Shown: positions 53,298 to 63,394 of the stretch, piece by piece
Position numbering within the stretch: position 1 is the first letter of the stretch
How the letters are laid out: each line of letters begins with the position of its first letter
NCBI GenBank assembly: GCA_949825065.1
Contig: OX463842.1
Span: 36,823,323-36,887,322, forward strand
Direction: 5' to 3'
From: Odontocerum albicorne
Taxonomy: Eukaryota; Arthropoda; Insecta; Trichoptera; Odontoceridae
Length of the DNA stretch: 64,000 bases
Position numbers and translations under genes: made by a program
Notes under the pieces: generated by a model
Database searches by the model: none
The model's input: only the letters and a program-made list of their open reading frames with translations
What the model was told of the DNA's origin: nothing

Positions 53298-54000
53298 CGG
53301 TGCAAGGCTTCTGGTTGAAAGACTGAAGAAAGGTTGAAGAAATCAGGTGAACACGAACTATAACTGGAATGTGTACAACTCCTAGAAAGTACAAGAGAGG
53401 AGTGTATGGTTATCCTTCACCCAGACTATGCCCCTCGACCCTCATAGAAGAAGAGGAATAAAAGAGAACCTAGACTTCTTCAAGTCATTATAAAAGAAAA
53501 TTTCTTAAATTTGCTCTAGTCTTTTATTATCCATCCGTACAAAGCAAACTCTCATAGGATAACTCTTTTCGATATTCATTGTCTTTTACTTACAATATTT
53601 ACATTCATTCTTTTCCAAACACTGACCACACGTAATTTTTTTCAACCAAAACTGTGTAATAATTTTCAATATTTGCCATTATCCTTATATCGTCTGCATA
53701 CGATAAACCATTCACGACCAAATCAGACTTTTGTTTCTCTCTATCTCGTTTACACAAAATATAAATATTCAACAGCCTTGGAGACATCATACATCCTCTA
53801 TTCACAACTTATTTAATCCAAAACCGGTGGAAAACCGAGAAAGAGCTGAAGGACCCGGCGGAGGAATTGCAGAGATATAATATAATGCAGCTGGAATACA
53901 TACAACTCTTAGAAGAGGTATAAGTGAGAAGTATGTAGCAGTCCCTCATCTAGACTATGACCCCCAACCTTCGTTAGATAAGGGGAAGAAAAGAAAGGCT
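53298..54000 (-). mobile_element. LINE RT fragment between two related 170-bp segments
   Basis: Minus-strand ORF 53605-53805 reads NRGCMMSPRLLNIYIL, then VNGLSYADDIRIMANIE. These are RT motifs B and C of a LINE. It is flanked by two related plus-strand segments at 53298-53460 and 53822-54000. Both run from AACCGGTG through CCAGACTATGCCCC / CTAGACTATGACCC to a GAAAAGAAA-like end. These may be pieces of the same element's other regions or independent insertions. Confidence 0.6.
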
Positions 54001-55140
54001 GTTGATCACTTAATTTCACGAAGAAATTAAGTGATCATCAAAATAGGGTTAAACACACCTGGTCTAGATAAAACGGGTTTAATTTCTTTGCCGTGTATCA
54101 AAGGCCAATGATAAATACAAATACAAAGATGATTTGATAATAAATAAATGAGTTCTGATAGAATTCCCGTCGAAACAAATTGTTTTCCGGATTTTACGAG
54201 TGGCTACGTGACTGGAAGCATGTCGGTCTCTTTGGAAATGGGTTTTTCAAAACTCTTGCCGTGAACGGACGTGGGTCGTAAGAGTGTAGGCAGATACGCT
54301 TACGTACAAGCTTACATATGTATCGTATTATATAATACCATAAGTACAGGGTCACCGATTTCGTATGGGAAATATGTGCGATGGCTGAAGGGGAAACTTA
54401 ATGAGGGAACTACGAGTCAATTATCTACATTATATTGTCTGAAACGAAGTAGTTAACACACAACAAATAATTTAAATTATTATTAACATTCCTTTTATTA
54501 AAATTTATTAAGATTGATGTCATAAATTGTTGAAAAGGGGAGAGGTCAGGGAAGCTCCCAAGTATTTAAAGTTGTCAACTTTTAACAGTTGTGGAATATT
54601 TTTAAATAAAAAGCGTAAAAGTATCCTGTTTATTATTTTAATTTTTTTCAATACCTATCCTAGCATGCCCTGTGTCGATAACCAAGGATTGATCAGCGAA
54701 TGTCAAACATCCCTTTGAGTCCCCCCTCCCACTACTCCACCGTACCGTGGCAACTGACACATAACACAACTGACAACAACACACTTCACTTTATTTTAAT
54801 CTGCATATTTATTTATTTTAATTTTATAAATTAATAACATAAAAAACTAAAAAGGAAGTATATAAAGAAAAAAAACACTAATAAATAACTGTTTTCTGGA
54901 AACAACTAACTCTCATTTCTACGAAAGGTTAATGTTTTTTTAGAAACATTTTTCTAAAATGTTGAATGTGTCAATATCTGACAACCTACAAAATATATGA
55001 AATAAACTTGACAAGTTCGTTCTTATTATCAGTCTAAACAGGTCAATATTTCTGTATCTCAAATCATTGTTAGGAACATAAAATCACATATTTTCCGGTC
55101 ATCATACAGATCTTGCTTTTGTACAATCGTTATCCCTAAA
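54001..55140. other. No recognised feature
   Basis: Contains an inverted pair around 54000-54030 (TTGATCACTTAATTTC/GAAATTAAGTGATCA, a perfect 15-bp-arm palindrome with a short centre). ORFs 54271-54456 and 54527-54718 have no motifs. Confidence 0.4.
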
Positions 55141-55142
55141 TT

Positions 55143-55196
55143 AATCATTAAAATAATCATTAAAATAATCATTAAAATAATCATTAAAATAATCTA
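55143..55196. repeat. 14-bp AT-rich tandem repeat
   Basis: AATCATTAAAATAATCATTA and its continuations repeat a 14-bp unit about four times. Confidence 0.9.
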
Positions 55197-55761
55197 ATAA
55201 TTAATCCCCACTGAACTAACACAAATTCATATTGTACGTATCGATATACGAGTACACAACGCCAACTAGACCACCTCAATTGAAGCGAATTTTTAGTTAA
55301 ATAAAAGAAAACATCATAAGAAATATACACTGATATACTTAACTATTCTATTTTTCCGTATTTCTAATCAATTAAGCAAAAAACTTCAAGTTTTAATAAC
55401 GTCAAGTACCCAAATCCCCCACTTTGTGTTGTGCCTTATATTATAATGCATTCAAGTACATCAGTTGATATACCAGAATTTTTACCCTTTTTATGTACCA
55501 AAGCTTTTATTTATCAGTAATGGAAAATTAATGTGAAAAAAAACATTAACTGCGTACGCCGATTTAAAAAAATAATAACACATTTTCGACAAAAAAAATG
55601 TTAAACTACTTTAAATAATTTACGACGATATTATGAACGAGACTCATATTAGAATGTGTATGTAGAGTTTGTTGCAAATCATTGTAATTTTTTTACTTCA
55701 ATGTGGAGCAAAAACATAATTTCAATAGTAAGTGAGTCATGATAGACGATGCTATGAAATA

Positions 55762-57088
55762 CTAGGTTAGTCAAAAAGTTTTGAAAGCGGAAATGAAAAT
55801 ACATTTTTTTTGGGGGGAAATCACTTTTATTGCTCAATATAGTCTCCCATAAGATCAATACACTTGGTCCAACGATCTTCCAACTTTGTTGTCCCATCAC
55901 GGAAGTGACTTTCTGGAAGGCCTGCAAAATACTCCTCTACGACGGCTATAACCTCTTCGTTTGATGAAAAATGCCTTCCACGAAGGAATTTTTTGAGGTG
56001 TGAGAACAGCCAGAAGTCAGAGGGAGCTAAATCTGGTGAATAGGGTGGATGCTGCAACAATTCGTACCCCAATTCACTGATTTTCGCGATGGTTTTTTGA
56101 GCTGTGTGAGCAGGTGCATTGTCTTGATGAAAAATGATTTTTTTCTTCTGCAAACCGGGTCTTTTTTCACAAATTTTTTCATCCAACTGGTCCAAAAGGT
56201 CACAATAATAATCAGAGTTGATTGTCTTACCAGTTTGGAGATAATCTATCAATAAAATTCCTTTTGCATCCCAAAAAACTGACGCTAACACCTTCTTGGC
56301 CGATTTCTGTACACGAACTCGCTTCGGAGCCAAAGTGCCTGGTTCACACCACTCCTTAGCCTCTTGTTTTGATTCAGGATCATGGTGGTAGACCCAAGTC
56401 TCATCCATAGTGATGAATCGATGCAGAAAATCCTTTTTATCCTTTCGAAATTGCTCCAAATGTTGCTCAGAAAGTCGCATTCGAACGTGTTTTTGTTGCA
56501 TTGTTAGCAAATGCGGCACCCATTGTGCACACAGTTTTTTGAAACCCAAAACTTCACCCAAAATATGCCACGTTGTTCCATGTGAGATGCCTATGGTGTC
56601 AGCTATCACATCCACAGTCGATCGATGATCTTCCAAAACCATATCCTGTATTTTCGCTATGATTTCTGGTGTTGAGACGTCCTGAGCGTGGACGTTGGTG
56701 GGACGTCGGTGGGACGTTGGTGGGACGTCCTGAGCGTGGATCGTCTTCAACGCTTGTACGGCCACGCTTAAACTCCAACACCCATCGGTGAACGGTTGGA
56801 AATGAAGGAGAAGACTCCTTTAATACTTTCACCATCTTTGCATGGATCTCAGTAGCCGATAAACCTTCCAAAACAAAGAATTTAATCACTGCACGATATT
56901 CGGATTTTTCCATTGTTAAAAAATACACTGACACGTCAACTTCAAATGGCTTGTAAACAAAGAATCAATTGAGAAATCGAAATGAAATTTTAAGTACGTT
57001 CTTATGAAAGATGAAATATTAAAATGGCGTAGAAATTTTGGTTTTCTACTGCTCCATAGATGTCACTTTCAAAACTAATGTCAATTAA
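55762..57088 (-). mobile_element. Mariner element, irritans-like, decayed
   Basis: The left end CTAGGTTAGTCAAAAAGTTT TGAAAGCGG, preceded by TA at 55760-55761, pairs imperfectly with CACTTTCAAAACTAATGTCA near 57064-57083. The right end is therefore only approximate. The transposase on the minus strand is nearly complete but frameshifted. It lies in the host gene's intron. Confidence 0.85.
55827..56934 (-). pseudogene. Mariner transposase, frameshifted by a GC-rich expansion
   Basis: The N-terminal part (56934 down to about 56740) starts MEKSEYRAVIKFFVLEGLSA, a paired-type HTH domain. The rest is in another frame, as 312 codons from 56765. It has D121 (RFITMDETWVYHH), D215 (IIFHQDNAPAH) and D250 (YSPDLAPSDF), the D,D34D triad with 34 residues between the last two. 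The frame changes in a GC-rich tandem expansion of an 11-bp unit at 56683-56742, in the linker between DNA-binding and catalytic domains. The catalytic frame itself is intact. Confidence 0.9.
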
Positions 57089-57725
57089 GGACGATTTGTG
57101 GTAGAAAGTATTTGTGAAAGCTGGGAGCCATATTAATAAAGAAATAACTTGTTAAATGTTACTAATAGAACCATCTACCGCTGAGAAATTTCCCTTCACA
57201 AATGTGTTGAGTTTGATTGTGCCTACTTTTAGCTTGTGAGAGGTTAGTTATATAAAATATTTGGGAGTCAATATTGACAATAAAATAAATTGTGAACATT
57301 ATATTGAAAACTCAACGAAAAAAAAGATAATTAGTTAATAGATTTAGATCGATTAGAAATGTTTTGAATATAAAACAACTTAAAATAATTTATAACTTAT
57401 AAGTTCAGTCTATTTTGTATGATGAAAATGTTAACTTGGGTGATGCATATCGATCTACTATAGATCATTAATGCAACACTCAAAGAATCTTGATTAAAAC
57501 TTTGCTCAAATAATCGGTTTGTTAACCAACAAAAACACTTTTCTAGGAGTTAGAAGTACGAGTACTTGATGTTCTTCACTTATTTATTAAATTATATACT
57601 CGTATATTACTTATCTTCTTGCGATTGTAAATGTGTTGTCGATTGTCTCGTGTTTAAGAACGTAGTTCTAAAACACGAGACAACGTGCTGAATCGGATTC
57701 CGTTCCCCGTTGTTCATTTATAATT
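57089..57725. other. No recognised feature
   Basis: Low-complexity AT-rich text. An inverted word GTGTTGTCGATTGTCTCGTG / GAGACAACGTG pair lies near 57630-57690 (ACGAGACAAC), but no element was defined. Confidence 0.35.
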
Positions 57726-57727
57726 TG

Positions 57728-57945
57728 AGAGGAGATGTATGGCCGTACAGTAACGCACTGGACTTCTGTGCAGACGGTCGCCGGTTCGAGCCCCGTGCTG
57801 CACTACTTCCCTCGAATGACACAGACATTTTTTCAGCCTAGTATTCGGGGGTATAAGTATACCTACGACTTCGGTTATATCTATTTTCTCAAAAAAAGAG
57901 AAAAAAACATGCCGGTGTGTTCTGATCATCTCACTTCTGTGTGCC
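57728..57945 (+). repeat. Second tRNA-derived repeat (different head)
   Basis: The head GGCCGTACAGTAACGCACTG GACTTCTGTGCAGACGGTCG carries a B-box CCGGTTCGAGCCCCG. The body differs from the main SINE family (TCGAATGACACAGACATTTT). The arrangement suggests another SINE family. It is not an intact tRNA gene, because the 5' half lacks a standard A-box and acceptor stem. Only one copy is seen here. Confidence 0.45.
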
Positions 57946-57958
57946 ATCGGATATAGTA

Positions 57959-58990
57959 ACACATCGATCAATAAGTCCCGGGACTAACCAACAGATGGCG
58001 CTTCTAATAACAAATCCATACCATTCTTAGTTAGTACCAACATTTAGGAGTTTCGTGTCAAACTTTCATGACATTTCGACATTGTGTCATTGAGTTACAG
58101 TGGTTTTAGTGACGCTACTTTTGCTATTTTCAAAACAATGAAAAAAAACGAATTTCGTGTGTTGATAAAATATTGCTTTTTAATGGGAAAAAATACCGTT
58201 CAAACTCAGCGATGGCTTGAAAAGTGTTATCCGGGCTCTGCTCCGTCGAAAACAACCATTTGTCGGTGGTATGCTGATTTCAAACGCAGTTGTACAGACA
58301 CAAATGATGCTGAATGCTCTGGTCGTCAAAATGAGGCTGTTACACCAGAAAACATAAAAAAACCCTCAAAATCGTGATGGAAAATCGCAAAGTAAAGTTG
58401 CGTGAGATTGCTGATATCCTGAAGATATCATTTGGTAGCATTTACACTATTTTGCACGAACATTTGGCCATAAAAAGCTTTTTTCGAGATGGGTGCCGCG
58501 TTTGCTCACAATGGAACAGAAACAACACCGAATCGTAGATTCAGAGCGCTGTTTGGGACTGTTCACGTGAAATAAAATAAACAGGAATTTTTGCATTGGT
58601 ATGTGACAATGGATGAAACTTGGATCCACTACTATACTCCGGAATCAAATCGGCAGTCAGCTGAGTGGAGAGTAGCCGGTGAAAGTCGTCCGAAGCGACC
58701 AAAAACTCAACAGTCGGCCGGGAAGGTTATGGCCTCCGTATTTTGGGATGCGCATGGTATAATATTCATCGATCACCTTGAAAAGGGAAAAACCATCAAT
58801 AGCGAATATTACATAGCGTTATTGGAGCGTTTGTTGGCAGAAATTGCAAAAAAACGGCCCATATGAAGAAGAAAAAAGTTCTCTTTCATCAGGACAATGC
58901 ACCGTGTCACAAGTCGATGGTAACGATGGCCAAATTGCATGATTTGAACTTCGAATTGCTTCCGCACCCACCGTATTCTCCAGATTTGCC
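57959..58990 (+). mobile_element. Mariner element, Himar-like irritans type, 3'-truncated
   Basis: A left terminal repeat (CATCGATCAATAAGTCCCGG, then GACTAACC) is followed by a transposase in pieces. The sequence stops after the third catalytic region near 58990, and no right terminal repeat is found, so the 3' part has been deleted. It is in the host gene's intron and in the same orientation as that gene. Confidence 0.85.
58138..58990 (+). pseudogene. Mariner transposase pieces (irritans type)
   Basis: The start MKKNEFRVLIKYCFLMGKNT at 58138 opens the N-terminal HTH domain, broken at 58375. The middle reads LREIADILKISFGSIYTILH in another frame. ORF 58591-58866 carries the first catalytic Asp (YVTMDETWIHYYTPESN) and ASVFWDAHGIIFIDHLEKGK. 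After one more shift come VLFHQDNAPCH (second Asp) and PPYSPDLPP. The third Asp position and all C-terminal sequence are missing. It is non-functional. Confidence 0.9.
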
Positions 58991-60025
58991 CCCCTTCTAA
59001 CTTAAAATATATTTAACCAAGTGACTCTGTCAGATGGACAGCAAATGAGAAGTTTTTGGAGGTCTTCACATAGACGTATGAATGAATGACTGGTGCAAAT
59101 GTAGGCCGTGTGATGAGGAATAGTTGGACATAATTGAGTATAGATGAGGAATAGTTGGAAACTGATATTGAGAGTATGATGCAATTGGAATTGTGTATTA
59201 GATAACATATGATTCAAGTATGTGTAACAATGTGATTGCAGAGTGAAAATATTTCAGTTTTCTTGTGTCGTTTTATTGTCAGCTTGGTTCATTGTTTTGT
59301 TAAATCATAATGGTGGCGTTATGTGATATTTATTTGTACATATTTATTATTTAAAATATACAATCTTATTTTCTTATCGGAGTAGGGAGTAGGAGTACCA
59401 GATAAGGTATGACTTTTATAGCTAGACATATACAGCTCCTTTGAAATATCTAAATTTCAATATTCCTCATGCATTTGATTTGAAAAATATTTTATTTGGA
59501 TTGTATTTTTTCAGAAATATTATGAATAAATGTTATCATGATTTATGGCTTAAACTAAATTAATTGAAATTCACCCAACAACGTGCCACTCTTTTAATTT
59601 AAACTCTTCTGATGTCATTATACCACGTTGTTTTGAGTCAATTTTATCGAAACACAAGTTTAAGGAATACTCGGATATGACATACGAGTATGTTATAACA
59701 ATTTTAGGGTGTAAAATATTGAACTTCATAATTTCAGAATTACTCCCCAATTTGAAATACCAAGGAACTAAGTTTTTTACCATTGAAAATAATCGTTCAG
59801 TAACACATTTTTTTTCAAAAAATTCTTGGACATTCGAATATTACAAGTTTTGCAATTATAATAAAAATGGTTGATTTGACATGGTGATTATTCTATCAAA
59901 TTGTAATGAACTTCTTCCAATAACAGAAATTTGTCAACAAATTAGATTTAAAAGTTTGTTAAGAAAAAGTATTTCACAAAATGCAATAATTCATCTAAGT
60001 ATATTTAAATTAAATAAAAGTCTAG
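58991..60025. other. No recognised feature
   Basis: Near 59100-59165 GATGAGGAATAGTTGGA is directly repeated. ORFs 59571-59783 and 59677-59874 overlap on opposite strands and have no motifs. Confidence 0.35.
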
Positions 60026-60030
60026 TGGGA

Positions 60031-60244
60031 AACGTGGGAAAAACGTGAGGCAAGACGGCTGTCTCCCAGTCCGGAGGTTGCGGGTTCGAATCCCGCTGGA
60101 ACCCAGATTTAAAAAAGGATTCCAGTCCGGTTTTTATTTTAGGTCTCTTCAACATCTTTCTTGTTGGTTGGACGAGATTGCCACATGGCAATAAGTCCAC
60201 CAGGTTGTACTTTATACAACGGAAGTGTAATACAATACAATACA
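60031..60244 (+). repeat. SINE copy, well preserved
   Basis: The best B-box of the family (GGTTGCGGGTTCGAATCCCG) is followed by CTGGAACCCAGATTT, TTTATTTTAGGTCTCTTCAA, the tail hairpin ATTGCCACATGGCAAT and ACCAGGTTGTACTTTATACA. It ends in a TACAA run (60228-60244). Another copy in opposite orientation starts right after, tail to tail. Confidence 0.88.
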
Positions 60245-60245
60245 A

Positions 60246-60450
60246 GTCTTTCCAACATAATTGTATTGTATTTTTTTAAACTTTTATTGTTTACATCGCA
60301 ATCTCTTCCAATCCCACAAAAAAAATGTTAACGAGACCTTAGATGAAAGTAAGAATTCAACCCCTATGTACAAAAATGGGTATCAACGGAAATCGAACCC
60401 ATAATTTCCGAGTCGGGAGACAAGCGTCTTACCAACTCGATCATGTAGAT
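60246..60450 (-). repeat. SINE copy, minus strand, tail-to-tail with its neighbour
   Basis: The minus strand reads GAGTTGGTAAGACGCTTGTC TCCCGACTCGG, then ATTATGGGTTCGATTTCCGT (B-box). It ends with the GGATTGGAAGAGATTGCGAT tail at about 60297 and an ATACAATACAAT run. Confidence 0.8.
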
Positions 60451-60610
60451 TATTTACTTGTGCCCTAGACATGTTTCTTGTGTAATAAATAGTTACTATT
60501 TCAGACTAAATAAGTGCCAAACGTAGCAAAATTTGCTAGTAGACGTCTTGTTAAAACAATTTCCAGTAAGAAATCAATCACATTATGACAAAATATTTTA
60601 TAACTGACAA

Positions 60611-60826
60611 CATCCATAGCCTTGTTGGTAAGACACTTAACTTCGGATCCGGGGGTTATGAGTTGGATTCCCGTTGGTACTCAATTTTATTATAATGGAT
60701 TCCAATCTGTTTTTGACTTAAGGCCTCTTAAACAGTTTTTCCTAGTTGATTGGAAGAGATTGTCACATAACAATAAATTTGCCAAATTGTATTGTATAAA
60801 ACGAAAAAGTAATACAATATAATAAT
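60611..60826 (+). repeat. SINE copy
   Basis: Head CATCCATAGCCTTGTTGGTA AGACACTTAAC and B-box GGTTATGAGTTGGATTCCCG. Body GACTTAAGGCCTCTTAAACA, and a tail with ATTGTCACATAACAATAAAT, then TAATACAATATAATAATAC. Confidence 0.85.
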
Positions 60827-61072
60827 ACGAAGAGGGAAAAATAATTTCCAGAAAGAGATAAATCATATTGTAATAAAATTTATTATTGTCGTATCGTTTC
60901 GGTCGTGAATCATTAATGGAAAGTATTTTTGTGTAATAATTCGTTATGTAATTTTTTTCTCAGAGCTCATTTATTTTTTCCAAAAAACAAATCTCCATTC
61001 AATAACAGTATGATGTAAGATGAGTAAATTTTATCAAAAAATTTTAGTATCTTCATCCTGTTTACATCGGCG

Positions 61073-61414
61073 ATGAAATGTGCCAAGTCTCAGCCCCGTG
61101 TGTGGGAGGGGAGTATGATGGCCACAGGCCGGTGTGGGAGGACGGCGGGAGTAGCTCGAAAGCCTGCCACAATGGCGAGCACGAGCAAAAAGACGCGAAA
61201 ATTTCGCGTGGAAATAATATTGCGAAAGATTCTACGCTGGGACGCTTTTGATGGAAAAGAGTCTTATCCGTTCAGGACCTTGGATTTCAGGCCCTGTGGA
61301 ATGGTTATTGAAGACGCCTATCGATCGGCCGCGCAGGCGCGCCGCCCATTCATTCAATTGTATAGCAGCGGCGGGGAGAAAGCGGGGTACACATGGGCGG
61401 GACACCTCATATAA
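61073..61414 (+). other. GC-rich island with a 113-codon ORF
   Basis: A 340-bp stretch is much richer in G+C and CpG than its surroundings. It includes GATCGGCCGCGCAGGCGCGC and the palindrome CGCGAAAATTTCGCG. One frame is open for 113 codons (starting MKCAKSQPRVWEGSMMATGR), but two others are open too, so the ORF is weak evidence. It is not similar to the repeats I recognise. It could be an alternative first exon or promoter of the host gene, a processed insertion, or a conserved non-coding element. No function is assigned. Confidence 0.35.
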
Positions 61415-61770
61415 AATACAAAGTACAAGATAGAATATGCGTAACCGAAAATGTAGATTTAGCAATACATTGTCTAGAAAATTCGATTCGCGCAATTATA
61501 TTTTTTGCCGATATCAACAATACGTGGTTATTTAAACAACATTTGGTCAGTCTACGAACAAAAATAATCTAGAACTTCTTTATAAACTTCATCAAAACAA
61601 TGTTTTTTTAATTATTGAAAATTTAAACACTTTCTGTATTAAATGGTTTGTTTCCAAAGAAATATATAAACATTGAATAAATACCTAATCATTTACTATT
61701 GAAAAAAATGTATATGATATACCTATTAGATATACTCATATTTTTGCTATATACAGAGGCTATAAAAATA
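61415..61770. other. No recognised feature
   Basis: AT-rich intronic-looking sequence without a supported gene or repeat. Confidence 0.4.
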
Positions 61771-61775
61771 ATAGA

Positions 61776-61955
61776 GACAATCTCTGTGGCCTAGTTGGTT
61801 AGATGGCTGACTTCCGATAGGGAGGTTTCGGGTTCAATCTCCGTTGGAACCCAGATTTAAAAAAAAAAACGAATGCCAGCCTTGTTTTTACTTAAGGCCA
61901 CTTTAACATCGTTCTGGTTGGTTGGAGACGATTGTCACGTGATAATAAACCACAT
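61776..61955 (+). repeat. SINE copy
   Basis: Head GTGGCCTAGTTGGTTAGATG and B-box GGTTTCGGGTTCAATCTCCG, then TTGGAACCCAGATTT. The tail carries the hairpin variant ATTGTCACGTGATAAT. Confidence 0.85.
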
Positions 61956-62072
61956 AATAGTAAGAACACACAAATATCATACATATGCGTAATAAAAAAA
62001 TATTTTTAAAATATAACGTTTCCTTAATTTATCAATCTAATTGTTGAAATATTGTAACAAAAACTCTGTACA

Positions 62073-62188
62073 CCTTTGACAATTCAATTTAAATCCCACC
62101 TAACCCACAACAGTATGTTCCAAAATAAAACCTTTGACAATTCAATTTAAATCCCACCTAACCCACAACAGTATGTTCCAAAATAAAA
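62073..62188. repeat. Perfect 58-bp tandem duplication
   Basis: CCTTTGACAATTCAATTTAA through CCAAAATAAAA occurs twice in a row, starting at 62073 and 62131, with no difference seen. Such identity suggests a very recent duplication or an assembly artefact. Confidence 0.95.
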
Positions 62189-62276
62189 GTTTTTACACAA
62201 TCATGATATGTTTGAAGAATTAATTGAAAATAATTGTACATGTGGAAACTGAATATATTATATAATACATTGTGGG

Positions 62277-62477
62277 ACATTGTAACTTGTTTAGTCAAAC
62301 ACTGTTTATTTAACTTTATAAAATGGTATAATCCTACGGGTTTTAAGGTTTTTGCCTCATCATCAGGGGAGCACACACAAAACTCCTGATGATGAGAAAG
62401 TGAAAGCCTTGAAACCGGTAGGGTTATACGGTAATATAAAATGTAATAAAAAGTGTTAAACTAAACAAATTATAATG
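62277..62477. mobile_element. Foldback element, copy 3
   Basis: The arms CATTGTAACTTGTTTAGTCA and its partner ending ACTAAACAAATTATAATG pair over about 95 bp with a CTCATCATCAGGGGAGCACA / CTCCTGATGATGAG centre. This is the most diverged copy. Confidence 0.8.
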
Positions 62478-62660
62478 TTTTAAACCTCTACAGTGTTAAT
62501 GCTTGAACTATATATTATAGTATATTATATAATGTATTGTGGAACATTTATAAATCTGTTACATTTTCAAGATTTCAAACAGAACTGTCATAAATGATAT
62601 CGATCTGTTACTCCTAATTTATTTTTACCTAAAGAGAAAAACAAACTTATATTATATACA

Positions 62661-62873
62661 ATAGCCATCGTGGACTAGTTGGCAAAATGCTTATCTTTTA
62701 ACCGGAATGTTGCGAGTTTGGTTTGCGTTGAAACCTAGATTTTTTTAAAAATGTGTGGTTTTCACTTAAGTTCTCTTTAACATATTCGTATATCTGCTTA
62801 GTTAGAAGAGATTGACTCATAGTAAGAAGTTCATCAGATTCTACGGTATGCAACGAAAGTGTAATACAATATA
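62661..62873 (+). repeat. SINE copy, diverged, abutting a mariner MITE
   Basis: Head CATCGTGGACTAGTTGGCAA and B-box TGTTGCGAGTTTGGTTTGCG, followed by TTGAAACCTAGATTT. The body is diverged and the tail ends GAAAGTGTAATACAATATA. A TA inside that tail was the target of the 62874-63275 element. Confidence 0.75.
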
Positions 62874-63275
62874 CCATTATGATTCAAAAGTTTCCGGCCT
62901 AAACAAGTTATAGCGTGTATGTACAGATACCGCACCAGTCATGTCAATCGCATGGCCAGGCGATGTTATAGTTAAAATTTGATACATCTTCCCTCATGAG
63001 TATGAGAGGAAGAAGATTCTCCGTGGATAACGTCAAACGTCGATTCATTTCAGATGAGCTTTTCCCTTCTTTTGTAAGAAACTTGATAACCGCTCGATAT
63101 TCAAATTTTAACATTTCAGTACATAACTATACACTTCTATCGGCTCTGCTAACATACTTTTGAGGGTAGAAGTACAAAGTTTTAACTGTAAGATCGCCTG
63201 ACCAACTGATGGGCGTAGCCGGCGTGGTATACATGATTTAACCTGTTCAGGCCGGAAACGATTGGACCTTAGCGA
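62874..63275 (-). mobile_element. Internally deleted mariner (402 bp)
   Basis: Long, diverged terminal inverted repeats of about 85 bp carry the shared words GTTTCCGGCCT(A/G)AACA(A/G)GTT and TGGTCAGGCGAT. TA lies on both sides (62872-62873 and 63276-63277). Between them the minus strand keeps about 35 codons of a mariner transposase N-terminus (MLKFEYRAVIKFLTKEGKSS). The catalytic domain is deleted. It sits about 120 bp from the 63395 exon. A sister end lies at 43496. Confidence 0.8.
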
Positions 63276-63394
63276 TAAAGTAATAGAGGCTCCAAAATTT
63301 TAATATTTTATGTTTTCGTCAGCAGAATTTTTTTATTATTGATAGTACTCATATCTGTAGATAAATCATTACATAATATTTATTTATTTCACAG

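Noticed and set aside
60031..60120. tRNA gene
   Set aside because: A- and B-box-like words are present, but the sequence continues into the shared SINE body and tail and lacks a complete acceptor stem. Many copies show the same structure.
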